Shown here: positions 34,202 to 42,359 of the stretch, one piece after another
How positions within the stretch are numbered: position 1 is the first letter of the stretch
Layout of the letters: every line of letters begins with the position of its first letter
NCBI RefSeq assembly: GCF_010548375.1
Contig: NZ_JAAGLY010000008.1
Location: 248,001 to 312,000, forward strand
Source of the DNA: Streptomyces sp. SID13726
GTDB lineage: Bacteria > Actinomycetota > Actinomycetes > Streptomycetales > Streptomycetaceae
Length of the DNA: 64,000 bases
Direction of reading: 5' to 3'
Translations under genes and position numbers: made by a program
Notes under the pieces: model-generated
What the model saw: only the letters and a program-made list of their open reading frames with translations
What the model was told of the DNA's origin: nothing
The model's database searches: none

Positions 34202-34271
34202 GTCAATGGCCAGACACAACAGCGCGAACACCAAGTTGCGATCCTCGGCCATGCCGGGAGCAATCTCCGAT
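34202..34271 (-). ncRNA. Orphan repeat plus spacer-like guide, candidate CreA crRNA-like antitoxin
   Basis: 34235-34271 is a degenerate copy of the array repeat in the same orientation. The first 14 bases (GTTGCGATCCTCGG on +), which become the crRNA 5' handle, are perfect; the rest matches only in part. Reading leftward, the handle is followed by a guide-length segment (34234-34202) starting TTGGTGTTCGCG, then by a strong hairpin. This is the form of CreA RNAs, which use Cascade to repress a neighbouring toxin promoter. Its partial target at 34053-34067 supports the call. Promoter not identified. Confidence 0.6.
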
Positions 34272-34361
34272 CGGCGAGGCCGCCGCACGGCTCAACAACG
34301 TGGGCCGTTGCGCCATGGTGGCACGGTTCAGCATGGAAACTTCGAGACAGGGACAAACTCC

Positions 34362-36638
34362 TCAGCAAACGAAGCTCCCGCGGTCCTCCACATCGTCCGG
34401 GTCCAGTCCGCGCCATTCGTGGTAGGCGCCGTGCCACCAGATCAAGTCTCCGGTGACCGGTGTGGCCAGGCCGGAGCGCAGGGCCGCCTCGGCCTCGTGG
34501 CGCGGCAGGGACGCGGTGTGCTGCTGGAGGGAGCGCAGGACCTCGGGCCCGCACGGGCGGCTGGGATCCAGCAGCCGGGCGACGGACGTCTCGATGGCCT
34601 CCCGGTCTGCCTTTCGGCGGATGACGATGACGGGCACGCTGTACCCGTCCTCGATCATCTGGAAGGCGCGGTCCACCTTCGGGAAGTCCAGACGGCGGCG
34701 CAGGTCCTCGATCTCCTCGCCCAGTCCCGGCTGGAGGGCGTAACGGACCGGGTAGTAGCGCTCCAGCGCGTCAAGATCGTCGGGGTAGGCGAGCTGCGGC
34801 CCGAAGAAGGTATCGCTGGCCTGGACGGCCGCCCGGTACTCGGTGCCCTGCGGCTGACCGCCGCCCTGGGGCCGGAAGATGACGACCGTGCCGCTGTCGA
34901 GGCGGCCGTCGCGGTTGCAGCGGCCGGCGGCCTGCTGCATCGACTCCGCCGGTGCCCACGCCCGGTACACGCGCGGGAAGTCCAGGTCGACCCCGGCCTC
35001 GATCAGATTGGTGGACACCACCTGCACCGGCAGATTGGCGGCGAGCAACTCCTTGACACGGGCGATGACTTCGCGGCGGTGTGCGCCCGTCATGCGGGTC
35101 GACAGGTGCAGCACCTCTCCCTCGGCCGTCATCGCGTCGAGGTGGCGGTGCAGGCGGGCGGTGTCCTTGGTGGTGGCGGCCACGGTCAGCACCTGCCGGT
35201 GCCCGGCGGCTTCGGCCGCGATGCTCTCCAGGGTGACGTCCTCGCCGGTGCGCCACTCGTAGCGGACACGGCGCAGCTGTTCGAACAGTGCGGCCGGGTC
35301 GTCCACGATCACCCGCCGCTCCAGCCCCTGCCACCGGGGCAGCTGCCAGAACGAGGGCTGGGTGGCCGAGACCAGCAGCACGGTGACGCCGAAGTGGTCG
35401 ACCAGACCGCGTAGCACGCTCAGGATCGGGGTCAGCAGGCGGTCCGGCAGGGCCTGTACCTCGTCCAGCACGATCACCGACCCGGCCAGATTGTGCAGCC
35501 GTCGCATCGCCGAGGGCTTGTGCGAGAACAGCGACTCGAACAGGCGCACCGTGGTGGTCACCACGAACGGGGCATCCCAGTTCTCCGCCGCCAGCCGGGC
35601 CGCGTGCGCCCGCCGTTCCCACTGCGCCTGCTGCTCTGGTGACAGTCCGCCGAGCGGCGCCTCGGCGTCCAGGTCGACGGCGCTGTGGTGCTCCAGCACC
35701 ACCGCCTCCTGTCCCGAGCCGGGCTCCGGGTCGAGGAGGTCGCGGTAGACGCCGGCGTTCTGCTCCGTGATCGAGATGTACGGCACGGCCAGCACCACCC
35801 GCCGCATCCCGTGCATGGCCGCGTGCCGCAGCGCGAAGCCCCCCGCGGCCAGTGTCTTGGCCCCGCCCGTGGGCACATGCAGCACATACGCCCCGGGCCG
35901 GCCCGACGCCGCCGCGCACGCCTGCTCGTACACCGCCTGCCGCACCCCGTCGACCGGGGACGGCTCCCGCCGCGCCAGCACCGCCGCCCGCCGCTTCTCG
36001 TACCGCTCCACCAGCACGCCCATGTCCGCGGGTGCACGCAGCCGCACCGCAGCGCCCTCGAAGTGCGCCGCGGTGTCCAGGAAGTCCGCATCCACCACGC
36101 AGCTGAACAGCATCCGCAGCAGCAGATCCAGCCCCAGCCGCCGCTCCGCCTTGGGCACGTCCCCAAGCCACGCCGGGATGCCCGGGCGCGGCTCGGGATG
36201 AATCTGCGGAACCGTCTGCTCCACCGCACGGACGGCTTCCTCGACAAGCTCGGCATGCTCCCCGCCGGGCTGTGCCTTGACCAGCTCGGTGCGCAGCTTG
36301 TCCATGTCCGGCAACCCGCCATGGTGACCGAAGACCACCGCACCGAACGCCAGCTGCGTATACCGGTCCGCGAGCAGCGTGCCGGCATGCTTGTGCGGCG
36401 CCCCGACCCGGCCACCACCACGGCGCTCCGCCTCCCGCAGCCTGTCCTGCCACAGACAACTGCCCTTGCCCACATCGTGGATCAACGCAAGGTAGGCGGC
36501 CAGCTCCCCCGCCCCGAAGACCTCACCGAACCGGCCGGCCAACTCCGCGGAACCACGCAGGTGCTCCTCCAGCGCATGCCGGTGCCCCGACACGGCACTG
36601 CGGCTGTGCGCGTAAAGCTGACCATTGGACACAAACAC
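34362..36638 (-). CDS. cas3: Cas3 nuclease-helicase
   Basis: A 758-aa protein from GTG 36638, six bases after GGGGAG. The HD nuclease motif is IHDVGKG (54-55 His-Asp), with GHHGG downstream. The SF2 helicase has VPTGGAKTL (about 255-263), DEVQ box (about 392-395), SATQPS and QAAGRCNRDG. Cas3 is recruited by Cascade to nick and degrade target DNA. It is the first gene of the cas set, with intact length. Downstream comes the creTA-like gap and then cas5. Confidence 0.96.
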   Translation of the reverse strand: MFVSNGQLYAHSRSAVSGHRHALEEHLRGSAELAGRFGEVFGAGELAAYLALIHDVGKGSCLWQDRLREAERRGGGRVGAPHKHAGTLLADRYTQLAFGAVVFGHHGGLPDMDKLRTELVKAQPGGEHAELVEEAVRAVEQTVPQIHPEPRPGIPAWLGDVPKAERRLGLDLLLRMLFSCVVDADFLDTAAHFEGAAVRLRAPADMGVLVERYEKRRAAVLARREPSPVDGVRQAVYEQACAAASGRPGAYVLHVPTGGAKTLAAGGFALRHAAMHGMRRVVLAVPYISITEQNAGVYRDLLDPEPGSGQEAVVLEHHSAVDLDAEAPLGGLSPEQQAQWERRAHAARLAAENWDAPFVVTTTVRLFESLFSHKPSAMRRLHNLAGSVIVLDEVQALPDRLLTPILSVLRGLVDHFGVTVLLVSATQPSFWQLPRWQGLERRVIVDDPAALFEQLRRVRYEWRTGEDVTLESIAAEAAGHRQVLTVAATTKDTARLHRHLDAMTAEGEVLHLSTRMTGAHRREVIARVKELLAANLPVQVVSTNLIEAGVDLDFPRVYRAWAPAESMQQAAGRCNRDGRLDSGTVVIFRPQGGGQPQGTEYRAAVQASDTFFGPQLAYPDDLDALERYYPVRYALQPGLGEEIEDLRRRLDFPKVDRAFQMIEDGYSVPVIVIRRKADREAIETSVARLLDPSRPCGPEVLRSLQQHTASLPRHEAEAALRSGLATPVTGDLIWWHGAYHEWRGLDPDDVEDRGSFVC

Positions 36639-37176
36639 GGCGAACTCCCCAAGGCAGAGCGCATTTGCGGATCGGATCATGCGGGTCGGAAACGTACACG
36701 CCGCCACTGACACCGCCCTGCGGAAACCGCGCACCCGACCCACGTCCCACCCGGCAAGCGCCCACTTCAAAGGGCCGATGGGCAAACTCCCAGATCGGCA
36801 ACGGCGGTTGTGGGCAGCTCAACACTGCTTCTTGAGGCGACACTGGCTATCCTCACGGAACCCGCGGCAGGGCGATCGTCCGCAGAGCCACCTATGACCG
36901 GCAGCGGTGGCAACGCGAATCCCGACCGCCGACTCGTGCATCACGCAGATGTCGGAAGCCGAAAAGGCACCGAAGCCCAGGAGTCGTCAGTCACCCCCGC
37001 CACCCCGTTTCGGGCACGTGGGGGCGGAAATATAGCGGCGGAGTCCCGGTTACCGAAACCGGGACTCCGCCGCACCATTAGTAGTCCACCGCCACGACTT
37101 GCCCATACGTCGAAAGAGACACCCGACGACCACAGACCCGATCCCTGACACTCACAGACGGAGCGCCGGCGAGCGA
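36639..37176. other. Intergenic region upstream of cas3
   Basis: 538 bases without a convincing gene; a frame at 36810-37148 has poor codon character and no binding site. It should contain the cas3 promoter (reading left), but no clear -10/-35 pair stands out. The right part carries the hairpin at 37035-37073. Confidence 0.5.
37035..37073 (-). terminator. 17-bp perfect hairpin with ACCGA loop
   Basis: A 17-bp perfect inverted repeat (arm end GAGTCCCGGTT, partner AACCGGGACTC) with loop ACCGA, about 104 bases after the stop of the nuclease gene. It probably terminates that gene. It shares CCCGGTT-ACCGA-AACCGGG with the hairpin at 7977. Confidence 0.65.
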
Positions 37177-38061
37177 TCAAGCCGCCGCGTAGCTCGCGCG
37201 GAACAGGTCCTGCGCTCGCTCCACGTCCCTCGCTGTGCGGAGCTGCACCTCCAGGTTACCCGTCCCGTGGTGCCCAAGACCAGATACGTCCCGCGTGAAC
37301 CCCGGAATGAGGTCTACGTCCTGCGGATCGACCTTCAGGTAGACAAGGAGCTTGCTCCGCTGCGGCGGACACAGGCATGCGAAGTTCCGCAGCCGCTGGT
37401 ACGCCCAGTACTGCTTGCGCTCGACCCGGTTCACGCTGTCTCCGAGCCCGAGCAGCGCCTCGTCGACCGCGCTTGCCAGCTCCGCCATCGATCCGCCATG
37501 GGCTGCTGCCCGGGCGACCGCCCGCCTACGCGACCGACGTGTTGCCTGCGTGCCGCCGCTGGCGGATGCCACGGTCTCAAGCCCGAGCAGGTCGCTGCCG
37601 AAGAGTCGGTAGCGGACCAGGTCAATCGACCTCCGGTGCTCGCGTACGGCGTGAACGTCGTAGCGCGTGAAGTCGCCGGCGACGCAGATCAGGCGCGGGC
37701 CGTTCCACAGCACTTGGGACGCGGCCGTCGCCCCGAGCCGGTCACGGACCAGGTGCTCGAACTCGGCGCGGTGATCCATCAGCCACGATAGGTAGTACAG
37801 GCCCTGGTTGATGACGCCGGCATCGACGCCTCGCTTGTACTCGACGATGACCGGCGAGCCATTCTCGTCCAGCCCGAGCGAGTCGATCCGACCTCGGTGG
37901 ACCGGCCCGGTACAGTACTCGGTCGCCAGGAAACGGGCCCCAAGCACCGTCTCCATGTGCGCCTCGACGAGGCCCTGCACCTTCGCCTCGACCTCTGCAA
38001 GACGCGGGGCGACCTCGGTCACGCCGCTATCCGTCGTGTGGAACAGCTTCAGGCCCGACAC
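37177..38061 (-). CDS. Predicted PD-(D/E)XK nuclease, DUF5655-like C-terminus
   Basis: 294 aa from GTG 38061, preceded by GGAGG. Residues 55-110 contain GRIDSLGLDENGSPVIVEYK, a PD-(D/E)XK core (Asp, then Glu-x-Lys), followed by GVINQGLYYLSWLMDHRAEF. The C-terminal part (NRVERKQYWAYQRLRNFACL, KLLVYLKVDP) resembles DUF5655. Such proteins occur near restriction and defence genes. It has the same orientation as the cas genes but is separated by a hairpin, so it is likely independent. No partner methylase is adjacent. Confidence 0.7.
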   Translation of the reverse strand: MSGLKLFHTTDSGVTEVAPRLAEVEAKVQGLVEAHMETVLGARFLATEYCTGPVHRGRIDSLGLDENGSPVIVEYKRGVDAGVINQGLYYLSWLMDHRAEFEHLVRDRLGATAASQVLWNGPRLICVAGDFTRYDVHAVREHRRSIDLVRYRLFGSDLLGLETVASASGGTQATRRSRRRAVARAAAHGGSMAELASAVDEALLGLGDSVNRVERKQYWAYQRLRNFACLCPPQRSKLLVYLKVDPQDVDLIPGFTRDVSGLGHHGTGNLEVQLRTARDVERAQDLFRASYAAA

Positions 38062-38181
38062 CTTCCCCTCCTCGACTCGAAGATCGAGAACGTCGGGGAG
38101 GGGCAGGATTGTTTCCGCGAGGGGCTTCGAGCGAGTGAAGATGGCGTGAAAAGCTATATACGGGCAATCGGGGCACGCTGG

Positions 38182-38240
38182 CGTCCCACGCGTCCCAGGG
38201 ATCACTTGATCCCACATACGTCCCACAGGTATCTGGGACG
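38182..38240. repeat. Iterated CGTCCCA motifs around a 16-bp palindrome
   Basis: CGTCCCA at 38182, 38191 and 38219, and its inverse TGGGACG at 38234, flank GGGATCACTTGATCCC (38198-38213). They lie between the nuclease gene start and the tRNA. They could be an operator for the nuclease gene or arm-type recombinase sites at the island edge. Confidence 0.5.
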
Positions 38241-38271
38241 AGCGCCCGGAAGACTCCGTTTTCGCAGGTCA

Positions 38272-38347
38272 ACCCCCGTAGCTCAGTGGATAGAGCAGGC
38301 GCCTTCTAAGCGCTTGGCCGCAGGTTCGAGTCCTGCCGGGGGCGCCA
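38272..38347 (+). tRNA. tRNA-Arg (anticodon TCT)
   Basis: A 76-base cloverleaf with encoded CCA. The D-arm starts GCTCAGTGG, the anticodon stem is GGCGC/GCGCT with loop CTTCTAA (anticodon TCT), and the T-arm is GCAGG-TTCGAGT-CCTGC. The acceptor stem pairs CCCCCG with CGGGGG, but the first base is A opposite C72, a mismatch where G-C is expected. The gene marks the transition from accessory to core DNA. Confidence 0.93.
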
Positions 38348-38464
38348 CATCCTCTTCGACCTGGGGTCATGGGTCAGCAGGATCGTCGGGAGCCGCGTGA
38401 CCAGCCCAGCGCTGGTACCCAGAACCGGGGAGCCCTTCCCGAGGCCGCCCGCGTCCGCCCCGGC

Positions 38465-39193
38465 CTACTCCCCCCGCAGATACGTCTCCAACTCCCCCGC
38501 CCCCACCAACAACGCCCGCCCCCGCGCCGCCAACCGCCCGTGCCAGTCGCGCAGTGCGGTCTCCAGTGGCTCCAGTCCCCCCGCCGCCCGCACCTGCGCG
38601 ATAAGTGGCTCGATCTGATCCAGCAGATAGCCGCCGCGCCGGAGTTGGTGGGTGAGTTGGGCGTTTCGTACGGCGGTGTCGTCGTAGACGCGGTATCCGG
38701 TGTGGGGGTCTCGGTGCGGGTGGACGAGGCCGGCGTGCTCCCACTTGCGCAGGGTCGCGGGGCGGATGCCGAGGCGGGCGGCGAGGGGGCCGATGAACAT
38801 GCCTTCGGTGACCCGCGGTTCGGGCGATTCGGCTGCGGTAAGGGGCTTCAGGTCGTGCAGGGCGCTCTCCACGGCCCTCAGGGTGCGCCGGTCTTGGAGG
38901 AGTTCGGCGTGGCTCTCGTCGATGAGGCGGAACGCCTCCTCCGCCGTGCCCTCGTTCACCGCCCGCATGATCGCCGTCGCCGTCCGGTGGCCGTGGCCCG
39001 GTACCAGGGCGAGGAAAGTGCGCAGGGCCTGGGCGTGCCGTGGGGTGTAGGTGCGGTAGCCGTGGGGGGTGCGGGCGGCGGGCGGGAGGATGCCGGCCTC
39101 CTCGTAGTTGCGGACCGCCTGCGTGGACAGACCGTGCCCGCGCGCCAGATCGACCGGCCTGAGCCGTTCACCGGTTTTAAGGTTACGTCCCAT
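38465..39193 (-). CDS. MerR-family regulator (TioE-like)
   Basis: 242 aa from ATG 39193. A first MerR helix-turn-helix (LRPVDLARGHGLSTQAVRNY, GILPPAARTPHGYRTYT) lies at residues 10-60. A second MerR-like HTH (IGPLAARLGIRPATLRKWEH, GLVHPHRDPHTGYRVYDD) lies at about 145-190, so the protein carries two HTH units as in TioE-type regulators. It is divergent from the erythromycin-esterase gene with a palindrome between them, and probably represses both. Confidence 0.85.
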   Translation of the reverse strand: MGRNLKTGERLRPVDLARGHGLSTQAVRNYEEAGILPPAARTPHGYRTYTPRHAQALRTFLALVPGHGHRTATAIMRAVNEGTAEEAFRLIDESHAELLQDRRTLRAVESALHDLKPLTAAESPEPRVTEGMFIGPLAARLGIRPATLRKWEHAGLVHPHRDPHTGYRVYDDTAVRNAQLTHQLRRGGYLLDQIEPLIAQVRAAGGLEPLETALRDWHGRLAARGRALLVGAGELETYLRGE

Positions 39194-39230
39194 TTTCCAG
39201 CCGCCATCGCGTAAAAGTTTCCACCGAAAG

Positions 39231-39248
39231 TTCAACGATAGCGTTGAA
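39231..39248. promoter_or_regulatory. MerR operator candidate
   Basis: A near-perfect palindrome TTCAACGATAGCGTTGAA stands in the 58-base gap between the divergent MerR and esterase genes, directly before ATG 39252. MerR regulators bind such dyads between -35 and -10. Confidence 0.65.
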
Positions 39249-39251
39249 GGC

Positions 39252-40571
39252 ATGGCTTCCGAGACCTCCGCAACCTTCGACCCACCTGCGACCTTCGGCC
39301 CGCCCGGCGACTCCGACGCCTCCGACATCTCCGCCGTCGAAGCAGCCCCTCTCCTCCGCCTCCTCCCCACCCGCCCCCGCCTCCTCGCCCTCGGCGAACC
39401 CACCCACGGCGAGGACACCCTGCTCGGTCTGCGCAACGACCTCTTCGAGCAGCTCGCCAAGGAGGGCTACCGGACCCTCGCGGTCGAGAGCGACTGCCTG
39501 GCCGGGCTGATCGTGGACGCCTACGTCACCTCGGGCGAGGGCACCCTCGACGAGGTCATGGCGCGCGGCTTCAGCCATGAGTGGGGCGCCTTCGGGGGCA
39601 ACCGCGAACTGGTGCGCCGGATGCGCGCGTACAACGAGGGCCGGCCCCCGTCCGAACACCTCCGCTTCGCCGGTTTCGACGGCCCCCTGGAGATCACCGC
39701 CGCCGCGAGCCCCCGCCAGGCCCTCACCGCACTCCACACCTACCTCGCCGCCCACATCCCGGCCGCCCTGCTCCCCTGCACCGCCGGGACACTGGACCGT
39801 CTCCTCGGCCCCGACGACCGCTGGACCGACCCCGCCGCGATGACGGACCCGACACGCTCCGTCGGCCGATCGACGGACGCCGATCAACTCCGCCTCCTCA
39901 CCGACGAGTTGACCGCACTGCTCGACACCCAGACACCACACCTGATCACAGCGGACCCAGACAGGGGGAACCCGGACCGGAGCAACCTGGACCCAGGCAC
40001 CCCCGACCCGCACGACTCCGACCGGCACACCCTCGACCACGCCTCCCTGTACAGCCGTACCGCCACCGGCCTGCTCCGCTACCACCACGCCATGGCCGAC
40101 ACCTCACCCGCCCGCATGACCCGCCTGGTCGCCGTGCGGGACCAGATGATGGCCCACAGCCTCCTCGCCCTCGCGGCCCGCGGCCCGGTCCTCGTGAGTG
40201 CCCACAACTCCCACCTCCAGCGCGAGAAGAGCACGATGCGACTGTGGGACGGTCCGGTCGAGTGGTGGAGCGCCGGCGCGCTGGTGAGCGCCCGGCTCGG
40301 CACGGACTACGCCTTCGTCGCCACGGCCCTCGGCACACTCCGGCACCGGGGAGTGGACGTACCCCCGCCGAACACCCTCGAAGGCCTCCTGTACGAACTC
40401 CCGCGCGACCAGTGCCTCATCAACCCCCGCCACCTGACCACCACCCACCTGCTCCCCCGCGAGTCCCCCTGGTACGGCTACGCCCCGCTCGACCCCGCCC
40501 ACCTCCCCGGCATCGACGGGCTGGTCTTCGTCAAGGACGTGCCCGGGCCGTCCCGCGGCACCCCCGCGTAA
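39252..40571 (+). CDS. Erythromycin esterase family protein
   Basis: 439 aa from ATG 39252. LLALGEPTHGEDTLLGLRND and TLAVESDCLAGLIVDAYVTS near residues 45-100 are the hallmark GE(P/S)TH and E/S region of the EreA-like superfamily, with His and Glu residues that hydrolyse macrolactone esters in true Ere enzymes. GPVLVSAHNSHLQREKS follows at about 310. Whether it acts on macrolides is unknown; most members have no assigned substrate. Controlled by the divergent MerR gene. Confidence 0.85.
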   Translation: MASETSATFDPPATFGPPGDSDASDISAVEAAPLLRLLPTRPRLLALGEPTHGEDTLLGLRNDLFEQLAKEGYRTLAVESDCLAGLIVDAYVTSGEGTLDEVMARGFSHEWGAFGGNRELVRRMRAYNEGRPPSEHLRFAGFDGPLEITAAASPRQALTALHTYLAAHIPAALLPCTAGTLDRLLGPDDRWTDPAAMTDPTRSVGRSTDADQLRLLTDELTALLDTQTPHLITADPDRGNPDRSNLDPGTPDPHDSDRHTLDHASLYSRTATGLLRYHHAMADTSPARMTRLVAVRDQMMAHSLLALAARGPVLVSAHNSHLQREKSTMRLWDGPVEWWSAGALVSARLGTDYAFVATALGTLRHRGVDVPPPNTLEGLLYELPRDQCLINPRHLTTTHLLPRESPWYGYAPLDPAHLPGIDGLVFVKDVPGPSRGTPA

Positions 40572-40643
40572 AGTCGATCACCCGAACCGACCCCACCGGA
40601 GCTCACCGGGGCTCATCGAGGCTCACCGGAGGAAAGGACCGAC

Positions 40644-41603
40644 ATGCGTCTGCGTTGCGCCGTGCTCGACGACTTCCAGCAGGTGGCGACCGAGGTCGCC
40701 GACTGGTCACCGCTCGCGGACCGGGTCGAAGTCGTCTCCTACGACACCCACTTCGCCGACGAGGACACGCTGGCCGCCGCTCTCGCCGACGCCGACATCG
40801 TGGTCACCCTGCGCGAGCGGGTCCCCTTCCCCGCCTCCCTGATCGCCCGGCTGCCCCGGCTGAAGCTGCTCGTCGCCTCCGGGATGCGCAACTCCGTCAT
40901 CGACTACGAGGCCGCCGAGGCGCACGGCGTCACCGTCTGCGGTACGGCGAGTTCGTCGACCCCTCCGGTCGAGCTGACCTGGGCGCTGCTCCTCGGCCTC
41001 GCCCGGGGGATCGTCGACGAGAGCAACGCCCTGCGCACGAACGGCCCTTGGCAGCACACCGTCGGCGCCGACCTGCACGACCGCACGCTCGGACTGCTCG
41101 GCCTCGGGAAGATCGGCAGCCGGGTGGCGCGGATCGGACTCGCCTTCGGCATGCGGGTCAGCGCCTGGAGCCAGCATCTCACCAAGGAGCGCGCCGACGA
41201 GGTGGGCGTCCAACTGGCCGCCTCCAAGGAGGAGTTGCTCGCCGACAGCGACTTCGTCTCCATCCACCTGGCCCTCGGCGACCGCACCCGCGGTCTGCTC
41301 GGCCCCGCCGAACTCGCCCTCCTCAAGCCCACTTCGTACCTGATCAACACCTCGCGCGCGGCGATCGTCGACCAGGACGCGCTCGTCGACGCCCTGCACG
41401 AGGGCCGGATCGCGGGCGCGGGCGTCGACGTCTTCGACACCGAGCCCCTCCCCGACGACCACCCGATGCGCACGGCCCCCCGACTGCTCGCCACCCCGCA
41501 CCTCGGCTATGTCTCACGGGCCAACTACGCGACGTACTACGGCCACGCCGTCGAGAACATCCAGGCGTACCTGGCGGGTTCACCCGTACGACGGCTCCCC
41601 TGA
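40644..41603 (+). CDS. D-2-hydroxyacid dehydrogenase family protein
   Basis: 319 aa with GGAGG upstream. The Rossmann motif is LGLLGLGKIGSRVARIG (about 153-169). Catalytic features are TSRAAIVD (Arg region), a Glu in GVDVFDTEPL, and HLGYVSR. It is the size of phosphoglycerate dehydrogenase-type short forms without ACT domain. Substrate unknown. It overlaps the convergent DUF2087 gene by 24 bases. Confidence 0.9.
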   Translation: MRLRCAVLDDFQQVATEVADWSPLADRVEVVSYDTHFADEDTLAAALADADIVVTLRERVPFPASLIARLPRLKLLVASGMRNSVIDYEAAEAHGVTVCGTASSSTPPVELTWALLLGLARGIVDESNALRTNGPWQHTVGADLHDRTLGLLGLGKIGSRVARIGLAFGMRVSAWSQHLTKERADEVGVQLAASKEELLADSDFVSIHLALGDRTRGLLGPAELALLKPTSYLINTSRAAIVDQDALVDALHEGRIAGAGVDVFDTEPLPDDHPMRTAPRLLATPHLGYVSRANYATYYGHAVENIQAYLAGSPVRRLP

Positions 41604-42167
41604 GCCCTCGTCGGGAGACGGCCTGCGGTAGATCCCCTCGCTCCGGCGCAGATGGTGCAGGTCCACCAGATAGCGCCGGAGCGTCACATGGTCGATCTCG
41701 TCGCTCTCCTCGCACCAGGCCCGCAGCTTCTCGTTGACGACCCGCTCGGGGTACTCGACACCCGGTTCGAAGGTCTGCTCGGCGATGTGCTCCAGAACCA
41801 GCTTCTTACGGGCCCACCGAGCGGGCAGCCGCACCAGCCGCCCGTCCCGTACGAAGGTCCGCAGCAACGGTTCTCCCGAACCCGCACCCGAGACCGAGCC
41901 GCTCTCCTCAACACGCGCCCGCCCCCGCGCCCGCTCCCTGAACACCCCATACTCCACAACCAGCCCCCCACCATCCCCCTCACCCACCACACCCTCCCCA
42001 CCCAGCCGATGCAACGCCACAGCCGTGTCCCGGGCGGACAGCCCGGACACCCGGGCGATCTCGGCGGGGGTACCCGCGCCCAGCGCGACGGCGGCGAAGG
42101 CCCGTACGCGGTTCTCCTCGGCGAACAGGCGGCTGGTCCGGTCGGTCGGTTCCGTGTCGGTTGCCAT
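41580..42167 (-). CDS. DUF2087 family protein
   Basis: 195 aa from ATG 42167. N-terminal winged-helix-like part (ENRVRAFAAVALGAGTPAEI, SARDTAVALHRLGGEGVV) and a C-terminal DUF2087 domain (WARKKLVLEHIAEQTFEPGV, YPERVVNEKLRAW, LRRYLVDLHHLRRSEGIYRR). Such proteins look like small regulators. The ends of this gene and the dehydrogenase gene overlap tail to tail. Confidence 0.85.
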   Translation of the reverse strand: MATDTEPTDRTSRLFAEENRVRAFAAVALGAGTPAEIARVSGLSARDTAVALHRLGGEGVVGEGDGGGLVVEYGVFRERARGRARVEESGSVSGAGSGEPLLRTFVRDGRLVRLPARWARKKLVLEHIAEQTFEPGVEYPERVVNEKLRAWCEESDEIDHVTLRRYLVDLHHLRRSEGIYRRPSPDEGSGEPSYG

Positions 42168-42359
42168 GCCCGGAAGCTAGTGGAGCCCTCTCGCCGGTCC
42201 GAGCGAATTTTCCGCGCACAAACGCGCGGAACCCGGTCCTCCTGTTCAAAAAGGGTGATCCCCACATGAACGCCGTTACCAGCAGTGAGCCTCCGCGTTG
42301 AAGGGGGAGTGCGACGGCGCGTCCTGCCGCCGCACCCACCGAGTCAAAAGGAGAACGTG

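Noticed and set aside
29198..36638. Type I-E or I-B assignment of the CRISPR system
   Set aside because: cas8c (Csd1), Csd2-type cas7 and Cas5c without cas6 or cas11 genes define type I-C.
36810..37148. Possible 112-aa gene upstream of cas3
   Set aside because: Poor codon bias, no binding site, overlaps the perfect hairpin at 37035.
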